Positions 1 through 7,181 of a stretch of 27,436 nt of DNA are shown here, piece after piece. Position 1 is the stretch's first letter. Each line of letters begins with the position of its first letter. Origin of the DNA: an uncultured Muribaculaceae bacterium (GTDB taxonomy: Bacteria > Bacteroidota > Bacteroidia > Bacteroidales > Muribaculaceae); the NCBI GenBank assembly GCA_934663645.1, contig CAKUKR010000024.1, positions 1-27,436 of the forward strand, in the 5' to 3' direction. A program made the position numbers and the translations under genes. A model generated the notes under the pieces. That model worked only from the letters and a program-made list of their open reading frames with translations. It was not told the DNA's origin and did no database searches.

Positions 1-130
1 GCATTTCTTCCCATGAACACTCTCGAGGACTCTCACCTTCCACAAGACGTATCTTCACTTCGTCATTCTCAATGTAAATGTGTTCGTCTATGTTGAGATA
101 CTCAACCATGTACTTCTTATCCTTCTTCAT
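1..130 (-). CDS. Truncated hypothetical protein (N-terminal 43 residues)
   Basis: An open frame on the minus strand starts with ATG at 128-130 and runs off the left edge of the window. The visible product begins MKKDKKYMVEYLNIDEHIYI and continues as a charged, acidic stretch ending SPRECSWEEM. It has no signal peptide or membrane segment. I do not recognise a family. It lies 118 bp downstream of the small gene pair at 249-834 on the same strand and shares its AT-rich composition, so it may belong to the same accessory cluster. Neither the start nor its reality as a gene can be confirmed without the rest of the frame. Confidence 0.45.
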   Translation of the reverse strand, partial: MKKDKKYMVEYLNIDEHIYIENDEVKIRLVEGESPRECSWEEM

Positions 131-248
131 ACTTTATAAATATGTTGTCAATTATACTTTTGTCTATGATTTACGCTGCCCTGTATGTCTGATGCATGAA
201 TGCAGACCGGTACGTCACGCTTGCATTCCCTCTATGGCTGCTGTTTTC

Positions 249-647
249 TTATATAGCCATCAGTCTTTCATTGAACTCCAAGATTGGCCGCATCAGTTCC
301 TCCACGCTTTCTTTCACAAAGGTGGCCGCCATCATCTTCAAGATAGTGATGGAATCATCATCATAGTCATATAGACAAGCAAATGACCATCCAAATCCAC
401 TTTTGTCCTTGTAATTGAAACGCCTCAAATTCTTGTTCTTAGGCTTTCCGTTTGCATCAAAGGCTTGAAGCAAGTCTTTGCTCATGCATATCCCGGGCGT
501 GACAACTGAAGTACCTAACGCTTCGAGTGCAGCAGTGAGATTGTCAACTTTTTGACGGGCTCTATTTCTTGTAATTGGGTAATACATCAAGGCATTTGCA
601 TACTCTTCAATTGTTCTTCTTACATCAATCGAGATAATCACGTCCAT
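249..647 (-). CDS. Hypothetical protein, possible RelE/ParE-like toxin
   Basis: A 132 aa soluble protein of unknown function, second gene of an overlapping pair. Its start lies inside the end of the upstream 69 aa gene (23 nt overlap), which implies translational coupling. The centre (about residues 75-105) has a basic, aromatic run, NLRRFNYKDKSGFGWSFA, followed by a DYDDDSITIL strand. This is reminiscent of the C-terminal strands of RelE/ParE-type toxins, where a basic residue is followed by a Val/Ile-rich last strand. That resemblance is by eye only. The order (small acidic protein first, larger basic protein second) matches many type II toxin-antitoxin modules. It could equally be an uncharacterised phage or plasmid cargo gene. 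Confidence 0.6.
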   Translation of the reverse strand: MDVIISIDVRRTIEEYANALMYYPITRNRARQKVDNLTAALEALGTSVVTPGICMSKDLLQAFDANGKPKNKNLRRFNYKDKSGFGWSFACLYDYDDDSITILKMMAATFVKESVEELMRPILEFNERLMAI

Positions 648-834
648 ATTTTTTCAAAATTATTTCATCTATTTTATCATATAGTTCTTGGCGGAATTCT
701 TCCAATGTCATTGTTCCGTTAGGACAATAATACTGCCGCCATTCGCTTGCAGTCCATTCACTCATCTCTTTGTCTCTCTGCTCTTCAGTCAGTGACTGAA
801 GATAGCTTTCACTTAAATTATGCTTCATATTCAA
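625..834 (-). CDS. Small acidic hypothetical protein, possible antitoxin partner
   Basis: A 69 aa acidic protein, first gene of the pair. It contains a WTASEWRQYYCPNG segment (about residues 27-40) followed by a predicted helix rich in Glu and Lys (TLEEFRQELYDKIDEIILKK). It has no membrane segment and no recognisable DNA-binding fold. A Bacteroidota promoter stands 20 nt upstream of its ATG (854-885), and the downstream 132 aa gene overlaps its end by 23 nt. The partner arrangement suggests an antitoxin or immunity-like role, but this is inference from size, charge and gene order only. Confidence 0.6.
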   Translation of the reverse strand: MNMKHNLSESYLQSLTEEQRDKEMSEWTASEWRQYYCPNGTMTLEEFRQELYDKIDEIILKKYGRDYLD

Positions 835-853
835 GTTATTTATTTATTCACCG

Positions 854-885
854 CAAAATTACGCAGATTATATCACATATAGAAA
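854..885 (-). promoter_or_regulatory. Bacteroidota promoter of the small gene pair
   Basis: On the minus strand the -7 box reads TAATTTTG (854-861), a perfect TAnnTTTG. A TTTC (882-885) stands 20 nt upstream where the -33 TTTG is expected (3 of 4 match). Transcription would start roughly 12-15 nt upstream of the ATG at 834. Confidence 0.65.
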
Positions 886-1014
886 TACTGTGAGTTAAAT
901 AACATTAAACATAAAGTAGCCATACGCATTTCTCTGCCTGCACTGCACATTTCAATTGAACAGACACTTAAAAGACCAATCGGGAAAGATGCGGATAATC
1001 AATTAACCAATAAC

Positions 1015-1051
1015 GAAAAATAGGGAGACGGCCGACCATAGCCATCTCCCT
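1015..1051 (-). terminator. Intrinsic terminator of the phosphate permease gene
   Basis: Read on the minus strand, arms AGGGAGA (1045-1051) and TCTCCCT (1022-1028) pair, followed by a one-base mismatch and a GGC/GCC pairing around an 8 nt loop. The hairpin is followed by ATTTTT. It lies about 70 nt past the stop of the PiT gene, with the polarity needed to end that transcript. Confidence 0.8.
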
Positions 1052-1121
1052 GAGCAAACCTATGCTCCGGATATTTCATATCCTCTTTTTACTCATCCAC
1101 AGTCTTTGCATCAATCAGGGT

Positions 1122-3383
1122 TCACGATTTGCCAGTGTAGGTGTTGTCGCGCAGCTTGGCGTAAGCACGCAGGTAGCGGCGCAGCGATGATACCATCTCG
1201 CGTGTTTCCTGAAGCATGTTGAGGTAGACGTAGAGCACAGTCATGTCGGCAGGGTCGCCGTCATGCAGGCGCGCGTAGAGACGGTGGTATATGTCTGAAA
1301 TTGCATCCTTGGCATCGTCGCATGAGCGGCGCAAGGCGGTGACATTGTCCGTGTTGTCATCATTCATCATGTCCTGTACCGACAGCATCAGGTCAGACAC
1401 CCGAGTCATAGTGACTTCATATTCCTCCATGTATTCCTCCGGCAGCGGCAGGAAGTTGTTCTCCACGTGCTCCTTGCACATCTCGTTGATGCGGCGCAAG
1501 CTGTAGAGTATGCTCATGCAGCTGTTGTTGCCGAGGTGAAACCATGCGCTTTTTTCCAATGCCGTCTGGCGGCTCACTTGCCGCAGGCACATAGTTTCCT
1601 TGCGGCGGTCGGCTTTCAGCAGCTGCTTCTCCTTCTGCAGCGAGCTGTCGGTCTTGTCAAGAGCGCGGACATCCTCGTCCACAAAAGCGCGTGTCATCTT
1701 GCGGTAGCTGTCAGCGGCGTATTCCATGAACTTCTTCTGGCGCTCTGTGATGTATACCAGCAGGAGCGGCCATGTGCGGCTCTTGTCCTCGCCGGTGATA
1801 ATGCTGCGGAAAAGGGTGTCGCCGGTGTCTTCCTCCTTCTTGGCGCGGAAACGGCGGTTGCTTCTGATGAGCAGGAAGATCGTGAACGCAGCGAGCGCGA
1901 AAATCATCCAGTGGCCGCCCCAGTGCATCGCAAACACCACGATGCCGGCGCCGATGAACGCCACTCCGGCGGTCAAGAACCAGCCGCCTATGACGGAGAT
2001 CACGCCCGTTATGCGGAACACTGCGCTCTCGCGTCCCCAGGCGCGGTCGGCAAGCGATGTGCCCATAGCCACCATGAAGGTGACGAATGTAGTGGAAAGA
2101 GGCAGCTTCAGCGACGTGCCGCCGGCTATGAGTATGCCGGCAAGCACCAGGTTGACCGATGCTCGTATCAGGTCAAACGATGCACCCGGCTCAATCTCCG
2201 CGTCCTCCATGTTGAACCGCTCGTTGAACCAGCGGCGCACACGCGGCGGGGTGACGCTCTTCACCCAGTTGTAGCACGACAACGACCAGCGCACGAGACG
2301 CCGGGCTATGCGCGAAGACCCGAACATCTCGTCGCCGCCGTTCTGGCTGCCGAGGCCTATCTCGGTCTTGGTGACATTGTGCGCCTTGCGCGAAGTGGCG
2401 AGAGAAACAACCATTACCAATCCGGCGCATACGAGAAATATCACAGGCGTGTTGGCCGGGCCGTTCAGCGAACCCATCATAAACCCATGAGCGTTGCCTC
2501 CTCCGTTGGCGACAAAATCCTGAAAAGCCGAAAGACCCGACAACGGAACGCCTATGAAGTTCACCAAGTCATTGCCGGCAAATGCCATCGCAAGCGAGAA
2601 TGTGCCCATAAGCACCACCACTTTCAGCACGTTCACCTTCAAGAAATACAGCATCTGCATCAGGAGGGTGAAGCCGACAAAGCAGCACACCATAATAACC
2701 AATGTGTTGGCCTTAATCCAATCTTTTACCTCCGGGGTCATGAACGTCAAGTCCTTCGCCCCTTTTATTAGCATGAAATACACTATTGCGGTAGCGCATA
2801 TACCGCCGAATATGCCGATTTTCCACTTGATGTTGCGGCTGTAGCGGAACGAGAATATGGTGCGCGAGATGAACTGCACCACCGTACCGAACACGAAGGC
2901 TATCGCCACCGACAGGAATATGCCGAGTATGACAGACAATGCCTTCTCCGTATTGAGGTAGTCATTGAAGCCCAGCGCGTCAACGCCCGAAGCCATCTTG
3001 ATGAGCGATACCACGAATGTAGCTCCCAGCAGCTCAAACACCATCGACACGGTGGTCGATGTAGGCATGCCGAGAGTGTTGAAAATGTCAAGCAATATTA
3101 TGTCGGTCACCATGACCGCCATGAAGATGCATATCAGGTCATAGAACGAAAAGTTCTCCGGGCGGAAAATGCCGTGACGGGCTATGTCCATCATGCCGTT
3201 GCTCATCGCCGCGCCTATGAACACGCCTATCGAGGCTATCACCAATATGCGTTTGAAAGATGCCGCCTTAGAACCGATGGCGGAGTTGAGAAAGTTGACC
3301 GCGTCATTGCTTACGCCCACTGACAGGTCAAACACCGCCAGGAGGAATAGGAAGACAATGACGCACAGAAACAAAATATCCAT
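1122..3383 (-). CDS. PiT-family inorganic phosphate permease with PhoU-like C-terminal region
   Basis: A 753 aa inner-membrane secondary transporter of the PHO4/PiT family, which takes up inorganic phosphate coupled to an ion gradient. Both halves of the family signature are visible: SNDAVNFLNSAIGSKAAS near residue 26 and AGNDLVNFIGVPLSG near residue 269, each beside hydrophobic segments. About ten or more membrane segments can be read up to residue 520. The last roughly 220 residues are soluble, charged and helical, resembling the PhoU-like tail seen on long Bacteroidota PiT proteins; this makes it much longer than a bare permease of about 420-500 aa. The gene is monocistronic, with an intrinsic terminator behind it and an 8 bp inverted repeat around its putative -7 box. 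Substrate is assigned by family; sulfate is a less likely alternative. Confidence 0.92.
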   Translation of the reverse strand: MDILFLCVIVFLFLLAVFDLSVGVSNDAVNFLNSAIGSKAASFKRILVIASIGVFIGAAMSNGMMDIARHGIFRPENFSFYDLICIFMAVMVTDIILLDIFNTLGMPTSTTVSMVFELLGATFVVSLIKMASGVDALGFNDYLNTEKALSVILGIFLSVAIAFVFGTVVQFISRTIFSFRYSRNIKWKIGIFGGICATAIVYFMLIKGAKDLTFMTPEVKDWIKANTLVIMVCCFVGFTLLMQMLYFLKVNVLKVVVLMGTFSLAMAFAGNDLVNFIGVPLSGLSAFQDFVANGGGNAHGFMMGSLNGPANTPVIFLVCAGLVMVVSLATSRKAHNVTKTEIGLGSQNGGDEMFGSSRIARRLVRWSLSCYNWVKSVTPPRVRRWFNERFNMEDAEIEPGASFDLIRASVNLVLAGILIAGGTSLKLPLSTTFVTFMVAMGTSLADRAWGRESAVFRITGVISVIGGWFLTAGVAFIGAGIVVFAMHWGGHWMIFALAAFTIFLLIRSNRRFRAKKEEDTGDTLFRSIITGEDKSRTWPLLLVYITERQKKFMEYAADSYRKMTRAFVDEDVRALDKTDSSLQKEKQLLKADRRKETMCLRQVSRQTALEKSAWFHLGNNSCMSILYSLRRINEMCKEHVENNFLPLPEEYMEEYEVTMTRVSDLMLSVQDMMNDDNTDNVTALRRSCDDAKDAISDIYHRLYARLHDGDPADMTVLYVYLNMLQETREMVSSLRRYLRAYAKLRDNTYTGKS

Positions 3384-3401
3384 ATACTCGTCTTGCTAAA
3401 T

Positions 3402-3424
3402 TACGGTGCAAAGTAAGCACCGTA
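3402..3424 (-). promoter_or_regulatory. Inverted repeat over the putative permease promoter
   Basis: A perfect 8 bp inverted repeat, TACGGTGC (3402-3409) and GCACCGTA (3417-3424), separated by 7 nt, lies 18 bp upstream of the permease ATG. On the minus strand the sequence across the spacer reads TTACTTTG (3409-3416), one mismatch from the TAnnTTTG -7 box. The repeat therefore straddles the likely core promoter, as an operator would. It could alternatively be a hairpin in the 5' end of the mRNA. No -33 box at the right spacing was found. Confidence 0.45.
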
Positions 3425-3501
3425 GTGTTTCAAAAATGTTTCATACACCTTAATTCTACGTTACAGGGCGTGCAAATCGCGTTCTTCGCATTGTACACAA
3501 C

Positions 3502-3519
3502 CTGTCAATAACCTGACCA
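3502..3519 (+). promoter_or_regulatory. PhoB-box-like direct repeat
   Basis: CTGTCAA-TAAC-CTGACCA: two half-sites with an 11 bp period and a 4 nt spacer, as in the classical PhoB box (CTGTCAT, 4 nt, CTGTCAC/T). The first half-site matches 6 of 7 positions and the second about 4 of 7. It lies about 120 bp upstream of a phosphate transporter gene but is written in the opposite direction. Speculative; the Bacteroidota PhoB consensus may differ. Confidence 0.25.
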
Positions 3520-3731
3520 TAACCGCTTTTATTCAGCAGACAACCCTGTACAAAACACCTGTATAACATATAAGGCGACAATTTGCACAAACCGGTAATT
3601 TGACAAAGCAGCGTGCCATCGTGACCGCAAAGTTTTGCGGCTTCATTTTCATGACATTCTTTCTACACCGCCTGGCACGGTTGCCGACACTTTTTTTACA
3701 GCTGTCTGCACCGCTTTCGCCACTTATTTAT

Positions 3732-3760
3732 TAACTTTGCACTTATCTACAGCGTGTAGA
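3732..3760 (+). promoter_or_regulatory. nadA promoter with palindrome at the start site
   Basis: TAACTTTG at 3732-3739 is a perfect -7 box; no TTTG was found 19-21 nt upstream. Six bases later comes the palindrome TCTACA-GCG-TGTAGA (3746-3760), which would sit at about +1 to +15. A shorter related palindrome, GACA-GCG-TGTC, lies at 3802-3812, so ACAGCGTGT occurs twice in the leader. The placement suggests a repressor operator. The resulting 5' leader is about 180 nt. Confidence 0.5.
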
Positions 3761-3926
3761 GAATGTCCGCATCTCGCTGATTTTCACTCACACCTCCTGT
3801 AGACAGCGTGTCAACAACAGGCAGCCGGCAACCAATAAGTGACATATCCAAATTTCTGAGGAAATAATTATTGTACTTATTGACAGCCTTTGTTGATGTT
3901 GTTGATATGGTATTCATATTATTACA

Positions 3927-4910
3927 ATGTCTAATCATCTAAATAACGATATAACAACAATGGAGACCTCAACGCCGGGCATGACCGCCGACCAGCTGCG
4001 CAGCGAAATCCTTCGCCTCAAGCAGGAGAAGAACGCCGTCATCATGGCCCACTACTACCAGATACCGGAAATACAGGAGATAGCCGACCACATAGGCGAC
4101 TCGCTCGCGCTGGCACGCATTGCCGCCGACACCGATGCCGACATCATAGTGCTGTGCGGCGTGCATTTCATGGGCGAGACTGCCAAAATACTTTGCCCTG
4201 ACAAGAAGGTGCTGATACCCGACGCGGCTGCCGGCTGTTCGCTCGCCGACTCTTGCGACCCCAGGGAGTTCGAGGAGTTCATCAAGCAGCACCCTGGCTA
4301 TACAGTCATCAGCTATGTCAATACTTCGGCAGCCGTCAAGGCTCTCACCGACATCGTGGTGACTTCCGGCAACGCCCGCAAGATAATAGAGGCGCTGCCC
4401 AAGGATGAGAAGATCATCTTCGGTCCGGACAAAAATCTCGGCGGATACATCAATTCTGTCACAGGGCGCGAGATGCTGCTGTGGAACGGCGCCTGTCATG
4501 TACATGACAGGTTCTCCATAGAGCGCATACTCGAAATGAAGAAGGAACACGCCGGGGCGAAGGTGCTTGTGCATCCGGAGTGCCGCCGTCCGTTGCAGCT
4601 CATCGCTGACAAGGTAGGCTCTACTGCCGCGCTGCTCGAGTTTGCCCGTACCGACGAGGCGCAGGAGTTCATCGTCGTCACCGAGAGCGGCATCCTCTTC
4701 GAGATGCAGCGCAAGTGTCCCGAGAAGACGTTCCTCCCCGCGCCGGCAGAGGATGCGGAGTGCCAGTGCAACGAGTGCGAGTACATGAAGATGAACACCC
4801 TCGAGAAGCTGTACCGCGCACTGCGTGACGAGCAGCCGGAAATCACGGTGGATCCTGAACTGGCGGAGAAGGCCGTGCGCCCGATACGCCGTATGCTCGA
4901 GATGAGCTGA
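3927..4910 (+). CDS. nadA: Quinolinate synthase
   Basis: A 327 aa [4Fe-4S] enzyme that condenses iminoaspartate with dihydroxyacetone phosphate to give quinolinate, the precursor ring of NAD. The three family cysteine motifs are present: CGVHFMGETA (Cys77), WNGACHVH (Cys190) and CNECEYM (Cys284), as are the N-terminal AHYYQ motif and HPECRRP. Length is normal for the family. The ATG at 3927 follows an AT-rich leader without a Shine-Dalgarno; an in-frame ATG at 3960 (METSTPG) could equally be the start, since the family core begins near residue 20. nadB and nadC, usual partners, are not in the window. The methyltransferase gene follows 11 nt downstream and is probably cotranscribed. Confidence 0.96.
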   Translation: MSNHLNNDITTMETSTPGMTADQLRSEILRLKQEKNAVIMAHYYQIPEIQEIADHIGDSLALARIAADTDADIIVLCGVHFMGETAKILCPDKKVLIPDAAAGCSLADSCDPREFEEFIKQHPGYTVISYVNTSAAVKALTDIVVTSGNARKIIEALPKDEKIIFGPDKNLGGYINSVTGREMLLWNGACHVHDRFSIERILEMKKEHAGAKVLVHPECRRPLQLIADKVGSTAALLEFARTDEAQEFIVVTESGILFEMQRKCPEKTFLPAPAEDAECQCNECEYMKMNTLEKLYRALRDEQPEITVDPELAEKAVRPIRRMLEMS

Positions 4911-4921
4911 CACGCCGCGCT

Positions 4922-5461
4922 GTGGACAGGCAGAAGAAAAACATAATAGAGCTGACGCGCGTCAGTTGCGACGACTACCGCCGCATGGAGAAGCTGCCGC
5001 TTGCGGTAATGGCTGACAACGTGCGCTCGATGCTCAACGTGGGCTCGATGCTGCGCACCGCCGACGCTTTCCTCGTCAGCGAGATGATACTCGCCGGCAT
5101 AACCGGCACGCCGCCGCACCCTGAGATAGCCAAGACCGCCCTCGGCGCGGAGAACAGCGTCAGGTGGCGGCATGTGCCTGATGCCGCCGCCGAATGTAGG
5201 CGACTGAAGGCTGGGGGGTGGAGGATATGCGCCCTCGAACAGGCGCACGATTCCGTGCCGCTCGATGAGTTCACCCCTGCGCCTGGCGAAAAGTACCTGC
5301 TTGTGGCTGGCAACGAGGTGGAGGGGGTGAGCCAGGCGATAGTGGACATGGCGGACGCTGTGCTGGAGATACCGCAATGCGGCGTGAAGCATTCGCTGAA
5401 CGTGGCTGTGAGCGCCGGCATCGCCGTGTGGCATCTCTTCAGCCGTCTGCGCCTGGGCTGA
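4922..5461 (+). CDS. TrmH/SpoU-family RNA 2'-O-ribose methyltransferase
   Basis: A 179 aa SAM-dependent methyltransferase of the SPOUT (trefoil-knot) superfamily, acting on rRNA or tRNA ribose 2'-OH. The three SpoU motifs are visible: motif 1 DNVRSMLNVGSMLRTADAF (about residues 32-50), motif 2 LVAGNEVEGVSQ and motif 3 EIPQCGVKHSLNVAVSAGIA near the end. The start is GTG at 4922: the first in-frame ATG (4985) would remove the conserved segment before motif 1 (LTRVSCDDYRRMEKLPL), so GTG fits the family better. It has only the catalytic domain and no N-terminal substrate-binding extension. The exact RNA target cannot be told. It follows nadA by 11 nt, with no obvious functional link. Confidence 0.92.
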   Translation: MDRQKKNIIELTRVSCDDYRRMEKLPLAVMADNVRSMLNVGSMLRTADAFLVSEMILAGITGTPPHPEIAKTALGAENSVRWRHVPDAAAECRRLKAGGWRICALEQAHDSVPLDEFTPAPGEKYLLVAGNEVEGVSQAIVDMADAVLEIPQCGVKHSLNVAVSAGIAVWHLFSRLRLG

Positions 5462-5485
5462 CGATAAAAAGTATGCCGTAAAACA

Positions 5486-5517
5486 TTTGTGCAGTGGACG
5501 GAACTTTTGTAACTTTG
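5486..5517 (+). promoter_or_regulatory. aspA promoter
   Basis: A textbook Bacteroidota promoter: TTTG (5486-5489), 20 nt spacer, TAACTTTG (5510-5517). The predicted start near 5524 leaves a leader of about 75 nt before the aspA ATG. Confidence 0.85.
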
Positions 5518-5600
5518 CAAAATTCACCGGCAGGGACTGTTTTTGCCGTCCGCTGGCGGCTCGTAGAATAGAAAACTGAAATAAAAAATATATACAATCC

Positions 5601-7040
5601 ATGGAAAACAAATGCTGCAAGGGCTACCGCACGGAATCTGACCTGATCGGAGAGCGCGAAGTGCCTGAATGTGCATTATACGGAGTTCAGACACTCCGTG
5701 GCATCGAGAATTTCGGAATAAGCAAATTCCACCTCAATGAATATCCTATGTTCATCAAGGGTCTTGCTATTACCAAAATGGCTGCTGCCCGCGCCAACCA
5801 CGAGCTGGGTCTGCTCACCGACGAGCAGGCAAAGGCCATAGAACAGGCTTGCCAGGAAATCATCGACGGCAAGCACCACGAGCATTTCCCCATTGACATG
5901 ATACAGGGCGGCGCCGGCACTACCACCAACATGAACGCCAACGAGGTGATAGCCAACCGTGCCCTCGAAATCATGGGACACAAGCGCGGCGAATACAAGT
6001 TCTGCTCGCCCAACGACCATGTGAACTGCGCGCAGTCTACCAACGACGCTTACCCGACAGCCATCCACATCGGCATGTACTTTGACCACCTCCGTTTCGT
6101 GGAGCAGTACAAGAAGGTCATTGAGGCGTTCCGCAATAAGGGAGAGGAGTTTGCCCACATCGTCAAGATAGGCCGCACCCAGCTGGAGGACGCAGTCCCC
6201 ATGACGCTTGGCCAGACATTCAGCGGTTTCGCCGCTATCCTCACTGACGAGATACGCCACCTCAACGAGGCTGCCGAGGACTTTCTGACCGTAAACATGG
6301 GTGCCACCGCTATCGGCACAGGCATCTGCGCGGAGCCGGGCTATGCCGAGAAGTGCGTTGCCCAGCTCGCCAAGATAACAGGCTGGGACATCAAGCTCGC
6401 AGAGAACCTTGTGGGCGCGACTTCCGACACTTCATGCCTCGTGGGCTACGCTTCAGCCCTGAAGCGTGTGGCTGTCAAGATGAACAAGATATGCAACGAC
6501 CTGCGTCTGCTGGCCAGCGGCCCGCGCTGCGGCCTGGGCGAGTTCAACCTCCCCGCCATGCAGCCCGGTTCGTCTATCATGCCCGGCAAGGTGAACCCCG
6601 TCATCCCCGAGGTGATGAACCAGGTTTGCTACAAGGTCATCGGCAACGAGCTGTGCGTAACCATGGCCGGCGACGCCGCGCAGATGGAGCTAAACGCCAT
6701 GGAGCCTGTAATGGCGCAGTGCGATTTTGAGTCAATCGACCTTATGATAAATGGCTTCCAGACCATGCTCGACAACTGCATCAGCGGCATCACTGCCAAC
6801 GAGGAGCATTGCAAGGAGAGCGTGCGCAACAGCATCAGCATCGTCACCGCGCTCAACCCCGTAATCGGCTACAAGAACTCAACCAAGATAGCCAAGGAGG
6901 CCATGGCAACCGGCCGCAGCGTCTACGACCTGGTGCTCGAACACGGCATCCTCTCCAAGGAGGACCTCGACACTGTCCTCGCTCCCGAGAACATGATTAA
7001 GCCCGTCAAGCTCGACATCAAGCCTCTCAAACAGCTCTGA
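5601..7040 (+). CDS. aspA: Aspartate ammonia-lyase
   Basis: A 479 aa cytoplasmic enzyme that reversibly deaminates L-aspartate to fumarate and ammonia, feeding fumarate to the reductive branch used by anaerobic Bacteroidota. The aspartase/fumarase signature GSSIMPGKVNPV lies near residues 322-333, and the conserved MIQGGAGTTTNMNANEVIANRA segment lies near residue 100. The length matches the E. coli enzyme (478 aa). Fumarase C is the main alternative; the N-terminal TESDLIGEREVPECALYGVQTLR matches aspartases better. The ATG at 5601 follows an A-rich leader. The gene is monocistronic: it has its own strong promoter and an intrinsic terminator 30 nt after the stop. Confidence 0.95.
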   Translation: MENKCCKGYRTESDLIGEREVPECALYGVQTLRGIENFGISKFHLNEYPMFIKGLAITKMAAARANHELGLLTDEQAKAIEQACQEIIDGKHHEHFPIDMIQGGAGTTTNMNANEVIANRALEIMGHKRGEYKFCSPNDHVNCAQSTNDAYPTAIHIGMYFDHLRFVEQYKKVIEAFRNKGEEFAHIVKIGRTQLEDAVPMTLGQTFSGFAAILTDEIRHLNEAAEDFLTVNMGATAIGTGICAEPGYAEKCVAQLAKITGWDIKLAENLVGATSDTSCLVGYASALKRVAVKMNKICNDLRLLASGPRCGLGEFNLPAMQPGSSIMPGKVNPVIPEVMNQVCYKVIGNELCVTMAGDAAQMELNAMEPVMAQCDFESIDLMINGFQTMLDNCISGITANEEHCKESVRNSISIVTALNPVIGYKNSTKIAKEAMATGRSVYDLVLEHGILSKEDLDTVLAPENMIKPVKLDIKPLKQL

Positions 7041-7069
7041 TGCCAGCCTGCAAAGGCGTAAATGATATT

Positions 7070-7103
7070 GAAGCCACCTGCAACGCGGGTGGCTTCTTGT
7101 TGT
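7070..7103 (+). terminator. Intrinsic terminator of aspA
   Basis: A perfect 9 bp stem, GAAGCCACC (7070-7078) with GGTGGCTTC (7088-7096), and a 9 nt loop, followed by TTGTTGT. It lies 29 nt past the aspA stop and before the next promoter. Confidence 0.85.
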
Positions 7104-7113
7104 AAATCAGCGA

Positions 7114-7145
7114 GTTGTATATATCATAGAAAATTAGTACCTTTG
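7114..7145 (+). promoter_or_regulatory. Promoter of the sirtuin gene
   Basis: GTTG (7114-7117; 3 of 4 to TTTG), 20 nt spacer, TACCTTTG (7138-7145, perfect -7 box). It places transcription start near 7152 and so supports the ATG at 7182, not any longer reading of the frame from 7062. Confidence 0.75.
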
Positions 7146-7181
7146 CAGACGAAAAATCCAAATCAATTTCACCAGAAACTT

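Larger units (their letters stand above)
3384..3926. other. Divergent regulatory gap between the phosphate permease gene and nadA
   Basis: A 543 bp gap without a convincing gene. It holds the leader regions of two divergent genes: an inverted repeat at 3402-3424 near the permease start, a PhoB-box-like direct repeat at 3502-3519, a palindrome CCGCAAA-GT-TTTGCGG at 3625-3640, and a -7 box with an adjoining palindrome at 3732-3760 for nadA. From 3420 to 3600 several ACCTG-containing words recur. No tRNA or known riboswitch fold was recognised in the roughly 180 nt nadA leader. Confidence 0.6.

Noticed and set aside
78..374. A 98 codon plus-strand frame at the left end
   Set aside because: It is antisense to the truncated gene and to the 132 aa gene, which have better starts and a promoter.
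1467..2771. A 434 codon open frame on the plus strand
   Set aside because: It is wholly antisense to the phosphate permease and is an artefact of high GC and skewed codon use. It has a His/Arg/Ala-rich composition and no family motif.
3747..3938. A 63 codon minus-strand frame in the nadA leader
   Set aside because: It overlaps the nadA start and the leader palindromes, has no promoter and no recognisable family.
4496..5620. A 374 codon open frame on the minus strand
   Set aside because: It runs antisense through nadA and the methyltransferase and across the aspA promoter; no family features.
7062..7181. N-terminal extension of the sirtuin
   Set aside because: It spans the aspA terminator and the sirtuin promoter; the family core begins right at the ATG 7182.
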